Below, piece after piece: positions 8,910 through 18,642 of a stretch of 64,000 bases of DNA (the first letter of the stretch is position 1; every line of letters starts with the position of its first letter). The notes below the pieces were generated by a model. It saw only the letters and a list, made by a program, of their open reading frames with translations. It was not told where the DNA came from and did not search any database. Both the position numbers and the translations under genes were made by a program. The DNA is from CBDCCT01 sp965214995. GTDB lineage: Bacteria > Deinococcota > Deinococci > Deinococcales > Trueperaceae. The DNA is taken from assembly GCA_965214995.1 (NCBI GenBank), contig CBDCCT010000002.1, forward strand, positions 5,775,000 through 5,838,999. Reading direction: 5' to 3'.

Positions 8910-8979
8910 TGGGGTAATGGGGAGGTAGGGAGGTGGGGTGGGAAAAAACTTTCCTATCTCTCCACTCCCCATCACCCCA
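8910..8979. repeat. Long imperfect inverted repeat in a divergent intergenic region
   Basis: TGGGGTAATGGGGAG (8910-8924) pairs with its near-exact complement at 8965-8979, with one mismatch in 15. Inside lies a second small stem, GGAAA/TTTCC. It sits between divergent genes, so it is not a 3' terminator for either. A 13-base piece (CCTATCTCTCCAC) recurs near the left window edge at 35-47. Confidence 0.55.
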
Positions 8980-9061
8980 CAGGGCACTCGAGCCCGCCCT
9001 GCCACTCACTCGAGTCTCCCAAGGCTAGCCCTCCCCCAAAGGCGCGCGTTACACTGGCCCG

Positions 9062-11647
9062 ATGCTGGACAGACTGCCGCTCACCCGCCTCGCGCTGCGT
9101 AACCTTTTGCGTCACCCCTGGCGGAGTTTTGCCACCACGCTCGGGGTGGCGCTCGGCATCGCGGCGGTGCTGGCGACCCTGTCGGTGGGGGACAACGTCC
9201 GGGCGAACGTGGCGAGCAGCCTAGAGGCGGCCACGGGCGGGGCCGACCTCGTCGTGGTGCCGGGCACGCAGGGGCGGGCGGTTTTTGCGGCGGAGGAGCC
9301 TCTTAAAGCAACGCGTGAGACGCCCGGTGTGGCGCAAGCGTGGCCGGTGCTCGACTACCGGGCGGAGCCCGTGCGCGACATCGGGAACGTTCAGCGTCCG
9401 GTGATTCCGGGGGTGGACGCGGGCTTTCTTCTCTCGGGGCGTGACACCTCGGACCCAGAAGGTTTGGACGTGCGCGTGCTTAGCGGGACGCTGCCGCAGA
9501 CGGGCTCGGACGGTATCGCCATCACCGAGACGTTTGTACGGTCCAGAGCTTATGAACTGGGGGACGAAATTCCTTTCGCCACGCCCTTTGGTGAGGTGCC
9601 CTTTAGACTTGTGGGCCTGCTCGACGGGGCGTCGGGGCTCTCGAGCACCAACGCGGGCCGCATCGGGGTGGTGGCGCTAGCGGACCTTCAGCGCGCCGTC
9701 AGACTCTCGGGCCGGGTGTCCTCTTTGGAGGTGCATCTTGCACCCAGTGCAGGGCTAAACGAGGTCCAAGCGCGGCTCACAGAAACCCTGGGTGACGCCT
9801 ACACCGTGACTCTGCCCGCGGGCTCCGGTGACCTCGCCACGGGCATCGTCGACACCATCCAGGCGGGCCTGCGCGTGCTCGCCGCGACGCTCGTCGCGCT
9901 GGGCGGGTTCATGGCTTACAACACCTTCGCCGCCGCCACGGCGGAACGGACGCGCGAGTACGCGCTTTTGCGCACGATTTGCTTGACGGGCGCGCAGGTG
10001 CAGCGCCTGGCGCTCTTTGAGGCGGCGCTCGTGAGCGCGTGCGGCGTGGTGTTCGGCATCCTGCTGGGTTTGGGCCTGTCCTGGGGCATCACGCGGCTCA
10101 ACGCGCTCGTGTTGGGGTTCGAGTTTCGCACGCTGGTCGTGCCCTTGGGCAACGTGGCCGTGGCCGCGGGCGTGGGCGTCGTGGTCTCGCTCCTGTCGGG
10201 CCTCCTGCCCGCGCGGGCCGCCTCACGAACGCCCCCCGTCGTGGCGGCGAGGAGCGAAGGGGACGAGGCGGGCGAGGCGTCGCCAGAACAAACCCGGCAG
10301 ACGGTGGTGGGCGCGCTGCTCTTGGCTGGGGGCGTGGTGACGGCGCTGTCGCCTTGGCGCGGCTCGTGGGCGCTTTTCGGGAGCGCGCTGGCGATGGCGC
10401 TCCTTTTTACCGGCGTTACCCTTACCACGCCCGCGCTTTTGAAACCGACGCTCGCGCTCTTGCGCCCGCCGCTGACCAAGCTTTTCGGGGCGGCGGGGGC
10501 CCTGGGAGCGGGTTTTGCGCGCCGCAACGCCCGTCGCAACGGGGTGGCGGTCGGCGCGGTGGTGGTCGGCGTGGCGCTCACCATCGGCGTGGGCGCGATG
10601 GTCGCGGGCATCAACAAGGAGATTGCCGACTGGGTGGACGCCACCGTGACGGGCGACCTTTTCGTCACCTCCGCGGTGGGCTTTCCGGAGGGCTTTGCGG
10701 AGGAGGCGGCGGCTCGAGTGCCGGGCTTAGACGCGGTGAGCGGGGTGGGGGTCCAGACGGTGCGCTACGAGCCTGGGGGCGGGGAGCGCGCCCGGACCAT
10801 CGCGCTTATCCTGGTGGACCCCGAGCGTTACAACCCGGAGAGCGGCTTTGGGCGCTTTCAGTTTTTGCGCGGCGAGGGCAACAGTGTTGAGGCTTACGAG
10901 GCGCTGCGGGAGGGCGGCAGCGTGATTGCGGCCAACACGCTTTTCGAGCGCTTCGGCGTCGGGCGCGGCGACGCGGCGCGGCTGCGGACGACCGAAGGTT
11001 TCCAGGACATCCCGGTCGCGGGCGTGGTTGTGGACTTTACGAACGGCGGGGAGACGTTTATCGGCAGCCTTAGAGACAGCGCGCTTTTCGGCGTCGCCGT
11101 ACCCAACCTTTTTGTGATGACGGTAGAGCCTGGCGCGGACCCGCAGGCGGTGGGGGACGCGCTGACAGAAGCTTTTCCGGGGCTCTATTTAGACGTGACC
11201 TCGAGCCAAAGCTACCGCACCCTCGTCCTCACCCTCACCCGGCAGATTTTTACGACGACCAATGGGCTGCTCATCTTGGCCGTGTTTATCGCCGCGCTGG
11301 GCGTCGCCAACACGCTCGGCATGAATCTGTCGGGGCGGCAGCACGAGGTGGCGCTCTTGCGCGCGCTCGGTTTTACGCGCGGCGGGGTGGGGCGCTTGGT
11401 GAGCGCCGAGGGCGTCGTGGTGGTGCTCTTAGGGACGCTCCTCGGCATTTTTTGCGGCGCGCTCTTGTCGCGCGTGATTACCGCGGGCGCGGACGCGCTC
11501 ACGGGCTACCGCGTCACGCCGGTTTTTCCGTGGCGCTTGGTTCTACTCGCACTTATTTCTTCGCCCGCGGTGGGGTTTCTCGCCTCGCTCCTGCCCGCGC
11601 GGCGCGCGGCGCGGCTCGAGCCCGTCGTCGCCTTGAGGGGCGAGTAG
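9062..11647 (+). CDS. Large FtsX-family ABC transporter permease
   Basis: 861 residues with the duplicated layout of the big FtsX permeases. An N-terminal helix (about residues 22-42) precedes a MacB-like periplasmic domain. Three helices follow (about 275-390, with the FtsX signature near ERTREYALLRTICLTG), then a fourth region at 415-460. The second half repeats this pattern, and its FtsX core lies in SGRQHEVALLRALGFTRG (about 760). Such permeases with a LolD-type ATPase export lipoproteins, lipids or small molecules. The ATPase starts directly at the stop codon, so the two form one transporter. The substrate is unknown. Confidence 0.9.
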   Translation: MLDRLPLTRLALRNLLRHPWRSFATTLGVALGIAAVLATLSVGDNVRANVASSLEAATGGADLVVVPGTQGRAVFAAEEPLKATRETPGVAQAWPVLDYRAEPVRDIGNVQRPVIPGVDAGFLLSGRDTSDPEGLDVRVLSGTLPQTGSDGIAITETFVRSRAYELGDEIPFATPFGEVPFRLVGLLDGASGLSSTNAGRIGVVALADLQRAVRLSGRVSSLEVHLAPSAGLNEVQARLTETLGDAYTVTLPAGSGDLATGIVDTIQAGLRVLAATLVALGGFMAYNTFAAATAERTREYALLRTICLTGAQVQRLALFEAALVSACGVVFGILLGLGLSWGITRLNALVLGFEFRTLVVPLGNVAVAAGVGVVVSLLSGLLPARAASRTPPVVAARSEGDEAGEASPEQTRQTVVGALLLAGGVVTALSPWRGSWALFGSALAMALLFTGVTLTTPALLKPTLALLRPPLTKLFGAAGALGAGFARRNARRNGVAVGAVVVGVALTIGVGAMVAGINKEIADWVDATVTGDLFVTSAVGFPEGFAEEAAARVPGLDAVSGVGVQTVRYEPGGGERARTIALILVDPERYNPESGFGRFQFLRGEGNSVEAYEALREGGSVIAANTLFERFGVGRGDAARLRTTEGFQDIPVAGVVVDFTNGGETFIGSLRDSALFGVAVPNLFVMTVEPGADPQAVGDALTEAFPGLYLDVTSSQSYRTLVLTLTRQIFTTTNGLLILAVFIAALGVANTLGMNLSGRQHEVALLRALGFTRGGVGRLVSAEGVVVVLLGTLLGIFCGALLSRVITAGADALTGYRVTPVFPWRLVLLALISSPAVGFLASLLPARRAARLEPVVALRGE

Positions 11648-12430
11648 GTGCGCAGGGTGCGAAGGGACAGGGTGCGAACGAACACAGCGCAAGAGGACAC
11701 GGCACCCGTCGCCATAGAAGTCCGCGACCTCAGCAAGCGTTACCACTTGGGCGGTGAAACCGTCCACGCGCTTTCAAACGTCTCGCTTAAAGTAGCGCGG
11801 GGTGAATTCGTTGCGGTCATGGGGCCCAGCGGCTCGGGCAAGAGCACGCTGCTGCACCTCATGGGCCTGCTCGACACCCCCGACGGCGGCGAGGTTTTCT
11901 TGGGCGGCGAGACGACGCGCGGGCTCTCCGACGACGCGCTCACGCGTCTGAGGCGTGAAAAACTGGGCTTTGTGTTTCAAACTTTTGAACTCATCCCCAA
12001 CTTAAGCGCCCGCGAGAACATCCTCCTGCCCGCCGAGGTCGCGGGAAGACGCCGTGAGGGGCGGGAAAGGCTCGAAGAACTCGCCCAGACCTTGAGAATT
12101 GCGGACCGGCTCGAGCACCGCCCGAGCGAGCTTTCGGGCGGGCAGCGCCAGCGCGTGGCCTTGGCGCGCGCGCTCATCAACCACCCGCTGCTCGTGCTCG
12201 CCGACGAGCCGACGGGCAACTTAGACACGGGCACGGGCGGCGAGGTCTTGGCGCTCCTCAAGACGGGCGTGGAGGAACGGGGCTGGACCGTCGTTATGGT
12301 CACGCACGACCCCAAGGCCGCGCTGTACGCCGACCGCATCGTCTTTTTGGAAGACGGCACCCTCGCGGGCGAAACCCGCACGCAGGGCGGCGAGGCGCGG
12401 AGTATGATTGAGTCGTTTGTGGGTATCTAG
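11648..12430 (+). CDS. LolD/MacB-type ABC transporter ATP-binding protein
   Basis: 260 residues. Walker A is GPSGSGKSTLLHLMG (about residue 59), the Q-loop is in FVFQTFELIPNL, the signature is LSGGQRQRVALARAL and Walker B is LVLADEPTGNLD, the form typical of the MacB/LolD subclass. It abuts the FtsX permease with no gap and powers it. The first ~20 residues (Arg-rich) are unlike the family, so translation may begin at a later GTG or other codon near residues 10-25. Confidence 0.9.
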   Translation: MRRVRRDRVRTNTAQEDTAPVAIEVRDLSKRYHLGGETVHALSNVSLKVARGEFVAVMGPSGSGKSTLLHLMGLLDTPDGGEVFLGGETTRGLSDDALTRLRREKLGFVFQTFELIPNLSARENILLPAEVAGRRREGRERLEELAQTLRIADRLEHRPSELSGGQRQRVALARALINHPLLVLADEPTGNLDTGTGGEVLALLKTGVEERGWTVVMVTHDPKAALYADRIVFLEDGTLAGETRTQGGEARSMIESFVGI

Positions 12431-12870
12431 CGGAGGGCTCGAGTCGTTCTCATAAAACCGTCCGAACCATATCAAAAGTGACGCCCCACGTTTAGCACCG
12501 TATATGTAGCAGTGTGAACGAACAGCGGGCATGGACGTCACAATCCGACGACCTCTGCACCCCGCCCTCGAGCCCTCACATGTGCGCGTTGACCCAGCGT
12601 TTAGTCCGTGTTAGCTGTTAAACTGCGCCGGATGGCCCCTTCTGATAGGCTGAACCGCTTTGCGAAAAGCGCGCCGCGTCCACAAGCGCCGCTCTGCGTG
12701 GAAGCGCACATGGTAGACCAAGATGCAGATATTATAAAGGTGCATAAAGATGATTAAACATGCCGAGTTGGCGCGGTCGATGCGCGGACAACATGACGTA
12801 ACGAAAAAACCTACGGGACGGTTTACAACGCGTCCTGTCACGGCGGTCAAAGCGGCGGGGGGGTCAAGCG
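12431..12870. other. 440-bp intergenic region, no gene recognised
   Basis: Lower in GC than its flanks. A minus-strand frame at 12611-12850 has no recognisable family and unlike-coding composition. I see no RNA gene; a TATAAA-like stretch near 12736 is the only promoter-like sequence. It presumably holds the promoter of the MMPL gene. Confidence 0.4.
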
Positions 12871-15114
12871 GTGTTTGAAAAGCTTTCCGAACTTGTGAGC
12901 AAGCGTCCGTGGCGGGTCCTCTCGGTTTGGGGGCTCCTGCTCCTCGTCGCCCTCCCCTTTGCCGCGCGCGTGGGCGAGGTGCTCACCGCCCAGCCCGACA
13001 CGCCGCCGCGGAGCGTGGCTCGAGCCGTTCAGGAGATTCTGCTCACGGACTTCGCCACCAGAAGCAAATACTCGGTCATCTTGCTCGCGGCGTCGCCTAC
13101 GCGCCCGGTCACCGACCCGCAGATAGAAACGGAGTTCGGCAGCCTCATCGAGGCCGTGCGGGCGCTGCCCACCGTGGCGTCCGTGCAGGACTACCGGGGA
13201 GATACGCTCCTGCCCCTCCTTTCGCCCGACGGCCACTACGGGGCGGCCATCGTCAACCTAGCGGCCGACACGCGCGAGGAGGCCCAGGCGGCGGTGAGGG
13301 AGATTCTGCCCATCAAGAATCAGCCCCAGAGCTTTGACCTCTATTTGTCGGGAGGCCCCGCGCTGTCGCTCGAGCTCCAGAGCATCAGCGAGCGCGACGT
13401 TCACCGCGCCGAGTTTTACGGCTTGCCCCTAAGCCTCATTGTGTTGGTCATCGCCTTTGGCGCGGTGGTCGCCTCGGGGCTGCCCATCTTAATCGCGCTT
13501 CTTTCGGTGACGCTCACCTTCGCGGTACTTTACGGCCTCGGCCAAACGTTTGAATTCGCGCTTTTCACCCAGACGATTGTGACCATGCTCGGGCTCGCCA
13601 CGGGCATCGACTACGCGCTCCTCATCGTGAACCGCTTTCGGGAGGAATTGAGCCGCTTGGGCGACCCACAAAAAGCCGCCGCCTCGACGACGCTCACCGC
13701 GGGCAAGGCGGTCACCTTTAGCGGGAGCGCGGTCATCGTCGCGCTCTGCGCGTTGCTCATCCCGCCCCTCAACTTTATCCGCTCGATTGGGATAGGCGGG
13801 ATTACGGTCTTGCTTATGAGCGTGCTCGTGTCCGTCACGGCGCTGCCCGCGCTCCTGACGCTGCTCGGCCACCGCGTAAACTGGCTCAAGCTGACCCGGC
13901 GCGAGCCCGGCCGCCGGACCCGGGCCTTTTGGCACGCCTGGGCGGAGCGCGTCACGTCGCGCCCGCTCCTCTGGGGCGCGAGCGGGACGGTCGTCCTCTT
14001 GCTCCTCGCCGTGCCCGCCCTGTCGATGCAGGTCGCCGACCCCGGCGCGCGCGGCATGTCCCAAAATACCGACGCGTACAGGGTGTTGCAGGGGCTCGAG
14101 GCCGCCAACCTAGAGGGCCTACTCACGCCCTACCAGGTGCTGCTCGACTTTGGCGAGGCGGACGGGTTTTTCCACCCCTCGGCGGTGCGCGCTGTGTCGC
14201 GCTATACCCGCGAGGTCGAGACGCTCGGGGGCGTCCAGCAGGTTTTCTCCCCCACCACCGCGGGCGGCGTGCCCGGACTCTTGCTCAACCAATACTACGC
14301 CACGCGCGAGCTTGCCGAGGCGAGCCCGGTGAGAGAGCTCGCGCAGGCCACGGTAAGCCAGAACGGGCGCTACGCCTTCGTTCAGGTTGTGCCCGTCGGG
14401 GACCTGTCGCCCGCGGGGGGGCGCTCGCTCGCCAGAGCCCTGCAAAACGCGGCTCGAGACTTAGGGCTCGAGGCCCAGGTCGGCGGCGAGCCCATCGTCA
14501 ACGCCGAATGGAACCACGTCTTATACCGCGACTTTCCGTTAGCGGTTGGGCTTATCTATTTGGTCACGCTCATCATCTTGGGCATGACCTTTCGCTCGCT
14601 CCTCATCCCGCTCAAGTCCATCTTGCTCAACACGCTCACCATCGCCGCGAGCTTCGGCGTGCTCACGCTTATCTTCCAGTACGGCTGGGGGGCGAGGCTT
14701 CTGGGGCTTTCCGGCCCCTTGGGTTTTGTGGACAACAGCGCGCCTATTTTCACCTTCGCGCTTGTTTTCGGGCTCAGCATGGACTACGAAGTCTTTTTGG
14801 TGTCGCGCATCTACGAGGCGCACAAGCGCGGCCAGACGGACCGCCAGGCCGTCGCTTACGCGCTCTCGGCCACGGGCGGGGTGATTACCAGCGCCGCCTT
14901 GATTATGATAGCGGTCTGTGGTGTGTTTGCTTTTTCCGACATCGTGCTTATCAAATCTTTAGGCTTGGGGCTCTGCGTGGCTATCTTCCTCGACGCGACC
15001 CTGGTGCGCATGGTGCTCGTGCCCGCGGTGATGACCCTGGCGGGCCGCTGGAACTGGTGGCTGCCGCGGCCGGTCGAGAGGCTGGCTGAGCGGGTGGATT
15101 TGGGGCATGACTAG
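12871..15114 (+). CDS. MMPL-family RND transporter
   Basis: 747 residues with two repeats of one N-terminal helix, an extracytoplasmic domain and a five-helix bundle, as in MmpL and SecD-like RND pumps. The first bundle contains LATGIDYALLIVNRFREEL (about 240), and the second contains LSMDYEVFLVSRIYEAHKRG (about 635). These carry the conserved Asp-Tyr pairs thought to relay protons. MMPL proteins export lipids and other hydrophobic molecules. The gene follows a LolD/FtsX exporter and lies some 5 kb from a putative glycolipid cluster, so lipid export is a reasonable guess. The start is GTG preceded by a G-rich stretch. Confidence 0.9.
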   Translation: MFEKLSELVSKRPWRVLSVWGLLLLVALPFAARVGEVLTAQPDTPPRSVARAVQEILLTDFATRSKYSVILLAASPTRPVTDPQIETEFGSLIEAVRALPTVASVQDYRGDTLLPLLSPDGHYGAAIVNLAADTREEAQAAVREILPIKNQPQSFDLYLSGGPALSLELQSISERDVHRAEFYGLPLSLIVLVIAFGAVVASGLPILIALLSVTLTFAVLYGLGQTFEFALFTQTIVTMLGLATGIDYALLIVNRFREELSRLGDPQKAAASTTLTAGKAVTFSGSAVIVALCALLIPPLNFIRSIGIGGITVLLMSVLVSVTALPALLTLLGHRVNWLKLTRREPGRRTRAFWHAWAERVTSRPLLWGASGTVVLLLLAVPALSMQVADPGARGMSQNTDAYRVLQGLEAANLEGLLTPYQVLLDFGEADGFFHPSAVRAVSRYTREVETLGGVQQVFSPTTAGGVPGLLLNQYYATRELAEASPVRELAQATVSQNGRYAFVQVVPVGDLSPAGGRSLARALQNAARDLGLEAQVGGEPIVNAEWNHVLYRDFPLAVGLIYLVTLIILGMTFRSLLIPLKSILLNTLTIAASFGVLTLIFQYGWGARLLGLSGPLGFVDNSAPIFTFALVFGLSMDYEVFLVSRIYEAHKRGQTDRQAVAYALSATGGVITSAALIMIAVCGVFAFSDIVLIKSLGLGLCVAIFLDATLVRMVLVPAVMTLAGRWNWWLPRPVERLAERVDLGHD

Positions 15115-15137
15115 ATTGTGTACTGAGGGAAATCTAC

Positions 15138-15884
15138 TCAAGCGCCCGCGGGCGCGAGGGCGAGCTCGAGCCGCCCCAACGCAAAATCCGTAACGAGCGC
15201 CAAGAGCGCCACGGGCAGCGCGCCCTCCAAAACGAGTGACAAATTGCTCACCGCCAGCCCGGCGATAATGGGCACGCCGAGCCCGCCCGCGCCGATGATG
15301 GGCGCGACCGTCGCGGTGCCGATGGTGTAGATGACGCTCGTGCGGATGCCCGCCAAGATGACGCGGGTGGCGAGGGGGAGCTCGAGCCTGACGAGCGAGC
15401 GCCAGGGCCCCATGCCCATGCCGCGCGCCGCCTCCAAGAGGTCGGGCGGCACCGCCTGGAGCCCCGCGATGGTGTTGCGCGTGACGGGCAGAAGTCCGTA
15501 GGCCACTAACGCGATGAGCGTCGGCTGCAACCCAAAACCAAAGTAAGGCAGCGCGAGCGCGAGCACCGCGACGGGCGGGAAGGTCTGACCGACCGAGAGC
15601 AGGTTTGAAGCAAGAGGCAAAAAAGCCCGCCCGCTCGGTCGGGTGAGCCACACGCCCAGCGGCAGGCCGATAAGCAGGATGATTCCGACCGCGCTACCCA
15701 CGATGACCAGATGCTGCAAGGTGAGCTCAAAGAGCGTGTTGCGCTCGAACAAAATCGTGCGCTGCTCCGGAAAAAGCGCGCCCAGCGCCGCGCGCCACCA
15801 CGCCTGCTGCGCCAAGAGGACCAGAAGCGTAGCAAAGAGCGCGCCCGCCAGCGCCAGTCCGCCCCAGGCGCGTCGCCTACGCAC
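15138..15884 (-). CDS. Osmoprotectant ABC transporter permease (OpuBB/ProW-like)
   Basis: About 248 residues with six membrane helices and a BPD_transp_1 domain. The EAA loop, which docks on the ATPase, is the segment EAARGMGMGPWRSLVRLELP. The tail runs GAGGLGVPIIAGL, as in glycine-betaine/choline importers. It is the last gene of a four-gene operon. GTG 15884 overlaps the ATPase stop by 8 nt; an ATG at 15932 is in frame but would give a larger overlap. Confidence 0.85.
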   Translation of the reverse strand: MRRRRAWGGLALAGALFATLLVLLAQQAWWRAALGALFPEQRTILFERNTLFELTLQHLVIVGSAVGIILLIGLPLGVWLTRPSGRAFLPLASNLLSVGQTFPPVAVLALALPYFGFGLQPTLIALVAYGLLPVTRNTIAGLQAVPPDLLEAARGMGMGPWRSLVRLELPLATRVILAGIRTSVIYTIGTATVAPIIGAGGLGVPIIAGLAVSNLSLVLEGALPVALLALVTDFALGRLELALAPAGA

Positions 15885-17043
15885 GGTTCTCTCGCCCTTC
15901 AAATTTTCCTGTGCTGGTGTGGGCGCTCGCATCACCCTCTCCCCCACCCTCGCCCTCCCGTTCGGCGGTGAGCGCCACAATGTTTTTAAGCGTGATAAGA
16001 CCCAGGGGTTCGCCGCTACGTCCCACCACGGGCATCTCGGTCACGCCCTGGCCGAGCATCCTCGAGAGCGCCTCGCGCGCGTTGTCGTCCGACTCGGCGG
16101 CGGACGCCGCGGCGTCCACCTCGGTGTAGGCGCTCTCGACGTTGCGGTCATGAGCAAAAGCCTTGCGGTCGAGCCAACCCGCCAGCCTGCCGCCGCGGGT
16201 GATGTACACCGTTCGGTGCGTTTTTAACACGCGCGCCGCCTCATCAGAAGAGGCGTCTACAGGCAGAGCGGGGATGTCGGTCATGATGTCCCCGACGGGC
16301 ACCCGGCTGAGGCGCTTTAGCGCGCGGTCGGAGCCGACGAACTGCCGCACGAAACGGCTCTCGGGGCTCGAGAGCAAGGTCTCGGGCGTGCTGTACTGCT
16401 CGACGCGCCCGGCGTTCATCACGCAGACCATGTCGCCCAACTTGATGGCCTCGTCGATGTCGTGCGTGACCATCACGATGGTCTTGCGGAGCTCCGCCTG
16501 GAGCCGCAAAAACTCGTCTTGCAGCCGCTCCCTGGTGAGCGGGTCCACCGCGCCGAAGGGCTCGTCCATGAGCAGCACGGGCGGGTCCACCGCCAGCGCC
16601 CGCGCCACCCCCACCCGCTGCGCCTGACCGCCCGAGAGTTCGCGCGGGTAGGCGTCGCGGTAGCGTTCGGGCGGTAGGCCGATGAGGCTTAAGAGTTCGT
16701 CCGCTCGCGCCGCGCTCCGCTTTTTAGGCCAACCCAACAGGTCGGGCACCACCTGGATGTTTTGCTTGACGCTCATGTGCGGGAACAGCCCGATGCTCTG
16801 AATCACGTAGCCGATGCCGCGCCGCAACGCCTGCGGGTCGAGCGTCCGCGTGTCCTCGCCGTTGACAAAGATGGTGCCCTCGCTGGGCTCAATCAGGCGG
16901 TTGATCATCTTGAGAGTGGTCGTTTTGCCGCAGCCCGACGGGCCGATGAGCACAACCAGCTTGCCCGCCTCGACCTCCAAATCCACCTCCCGGACCGCCA
17001 CCGCCTCGCCGTAACGCTTGCTCACGCGCTCGAGCCTAATCAC
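15877..17043 (-). CDS. Osmoprotectant ABC transporter ATPase with CBS pair
   Basis: 388 residues. The ATPase core has Walker A GPSGCGKTTTLKMINRL, signature ELSGGQAQRVGVARAL and Walker B VLLMDEPFGAVDPL, matching the OpuCA/ProV quaternary-amine family. A tandem CBS pair occupies roughly residues 255-370. In OpuA, CBS domains sense ionic strength and gate transport, so osmotic control is likely. The tail is rich in Glu and Gly. It begins with GTG behind GGTGAGGC, 35 nt after the larger permease gene. Confidence 0.92.
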   Translation of the reverse strand: MIRLERVSKRYGEAVAVREVDLEVEAGKLVVLIGPSGCGKTTTLKMINRLIEPSEGTIFVNGEDTRTLDPQALRRGIGYVIQSIGLFPHMSVKQNIQVVPDLLGWPKKRSAARADELLSLIGLPPERYRDAYPRELSGGQAQRVGVARALAVDPPVLLMDEPFGAVDPLTRERLQDEFLRLQAELRKTIVMVTHDIDEAIKLGDMVCVMNAGRVEQYSTPETLLSSPESRFVRQFVGSDRALKRLSRVPVGDIMTDIPALPVDASSDEAARVLKTHRTVYITRGGRLAGWLDRKAFAHDRNVESAYTEVDAAASAAESDDNAREALSRMLGQGVTEMPVVGRSGEPLGLITLKNIVALTAEREGEGGGEGDASAHTSTGKFEGRENRA

Positions 17044-17078
17044 GCCTCACCTTCCCATCCCTTTTACCTTTTCCCACC

Positions 17079-18512
17079 CTACCGAATCCCTCGAGGCGTC
17101 AGCAGGAGCCCCACCGCGCGCAGGAGCCCGTCCGCAAGGAGCGCCAGCAAAATAATCGGTATCGCCCCCAGCAAGATGAGGTCGGGCACCACCTGGTCGA
17201 TGCCGCGCTGGATAAAGGTGCCTAAGCCCCCAGCGCCGATAAGATACGCCACCGTGGTGATGCCGATGGTCAGCACCGCCGAGGCGCGCAGGCCCTCGAC
17301 GATGAGGGGCAGGGCGAGGGGAAGCTCGACGCGCCGCAGAATCTGCCCCGGACTCATCCCCATGCCGCGCCCCGCCTCGGTGGCCGCTTTGGGCACTTCG
17401 ACAACGCCCGTGTAGGTGTTGCGCACGATGGGCAGGAGCGCATAAAGCGTGAGCGCGATGAGCGCGGGCGCGCTGCCGATGCCGCGGACGCCCAGGCGCG
17501 ACAGGGGCGCGGACAGCCCGGCCCAGAGCGTCACACCCGCTGTGTCGAACCGCAGGAGCGCCACGACGAGGTCGTTCAAGACCACCGCCAGAATTACGAC
17601 CGCGAGACACACAGGCACCAGCGCCACGAGCACGGTCGCCACCCGCAGGGCGGTTTTCACGGGCTGCGCCGCCCCGCGCAAGAGCCGCAGCGCCGCGAGA
17701 AGCAGCCCGACCCCCACCAACCCGACCCCAAAGACGAGGAGCGCCCCGCCGACCGTGACCGTGCCCCCGAGCCGCGCCAGCGGGGCCAGCATGATGCCGA
17801 ACAGCGCCAAAGACGGCAGCGTCTGCAAAAGGCTGGCGGTGGGCAAGACAAAACGCGCCACCTCCTCGCGCCGCGCCGCCCAGATGGCCGCGGGCACGCC
17901 GATAAGCGCCGCCAGCAAGACGCTCGTCCCCGAAAGTGCAAGGTGCCGCGCCACCTCCGCGCGAAAGTCCCCGCTCCCGTTGGCGAGTTCTCTGGACAAG
18001 CCAAGACCGTCAAGCGTCCCGGTGAGAATGAGCACGAGCACCACGGCGAGCCCCGGCACGACCATCAAGGCCCCCCGGAGCCGCGCGCCTTTGGCCCCCG
18101 CCTCGTTGAGCGCGGCGAAAATGCCGACGTAATAAGCGAGGAGCGTGAGCCAGATGCCGCCTTGGAGCGACACGCGGGCGCTCGAGCCCGCCTCCGAGAG
18201 AAGCCCCGCCGTCCCCCGACCGATAAAGAGCACCGCCAGCACCAGCCCCGCCGACGACGCGTAAGCGAGCACCCAAGGGCGTCCTCGAAACGGCAGCAGG
18301 CCGGCCAAAAAGACCACAAGCCAGAACGCCCCGAGGACAAGCGTCCAGGAGAGCGAGAGCGCGGGCGCGCTGTACGAGGTGCCCTCCACCAAACGGTTGG
18401 CCTTGAAAAGAAGCCAGCCGGGGTCGAAAAAAGGCAGGGCGAGAAGCGCAGCCAATCCGACGATGCCGCTTACTAAGGCCACCGGATTGACCCGACGCAC
18501 CACCTCACTCAT
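17079..18512 (-). CDS. Osmoprotectant ABC transporter permease with extra N-terminal membrane domain
   Basis: 477 residues. The C-terminal ~290 residues are an OpuBB-type permease with the EAA loop in EAGRGMGMSPGQILRRVELP and GAGGLGTFIQRGI. The N-terminal ~180 residues add about five more helices with no recognised family, and a further hydrophobic stretch interrupts the permease at about 265-320. It pairs with the 248-residue permease at the end of the operon, so the importer probably uses a heterodimeric membrane core. The substrate may be glycine betaine, choline or a related compound. Confidence 0.85.
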   Translation of the reverse strand: MSEVVRRVNPVALVSGIVGLAALLALPFFDPGWLLFKANRLVEGTSYSAPALSLSWTLVLGAFWLVVFLAGLLPFRGRPWVLAYASSAGLVLAVLFIGRGTAGLLSEAGSSARVSLQGGIWLTLLAYYVGIFAALNEAGAKGARLRGALMVVPGLAVVLVLILTGTLDGLGLSRELANGSGDFRAEVARHLALSGTSVLLAALIGVPAAIWAARREEVARFVLPTASLLQTLPSLALFGIMLAPLARLGGTVTVGGALLVFGVGLVGVGLLLAALRLLRGAAQPVKTALRVATVLVALVPVCLAVVILAVVLNDLVVALLRFDTAGVTLWAGLSAPLSRLGVRGIGSAPALIALTLYALLPIVRNTYTGVVEVPKAATEAGRGMGMSPGQILRRVELPLALPLIVEGLRASAVLTIGITTVAYLIGAGGLGTFIQRGIDQVVPDLILLGAIPIILLALLADGLLRAVGLLLTPRGIR

Positions 18513-18544
18513 GAGCTCGTGTCATCCATCCTCCAAAACGCGAA

Positions 18545-18574
18545 GAGGCCAAGAAGGGGATCCTCCTCGGCCTC
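18545..18574 (-). terminator. Intercistronic hairpin after the binding-protein gene
   Basis: A 30-nt near-palindrome opens with GAGGCC and closes with GGCCTC, with most inner positions paired. On the minus strand it lies between the binding-protein stop and the permease start and is followed by TTCGCGTTTT. It could stabilise or partly terminate the message, giving more binding protein than permease. Confidence 0.5.
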
Positions 18575-18642
18575 ATGACTTAGCTAAGCTTAACGCGCCC
18601 AGACAACCCTATTGATTGAAACTTACTCGTTGAGCAGGCCCC

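Noticed and set aside
12611..12850. A 79-codon minus-strand frame in the gap before the MMPL gene
   Set aside because: Composition does not resemble coding DNA of this genome, there is no ribosome site and no recognisable family.
12431..12870. tRNA or riboswitch in the longer gaps
   Set aside because: No cloverleaf with a T-loop GGTTCGA core and no riboswitch motif that I can recognise was seen in this or the other intergenic regions.
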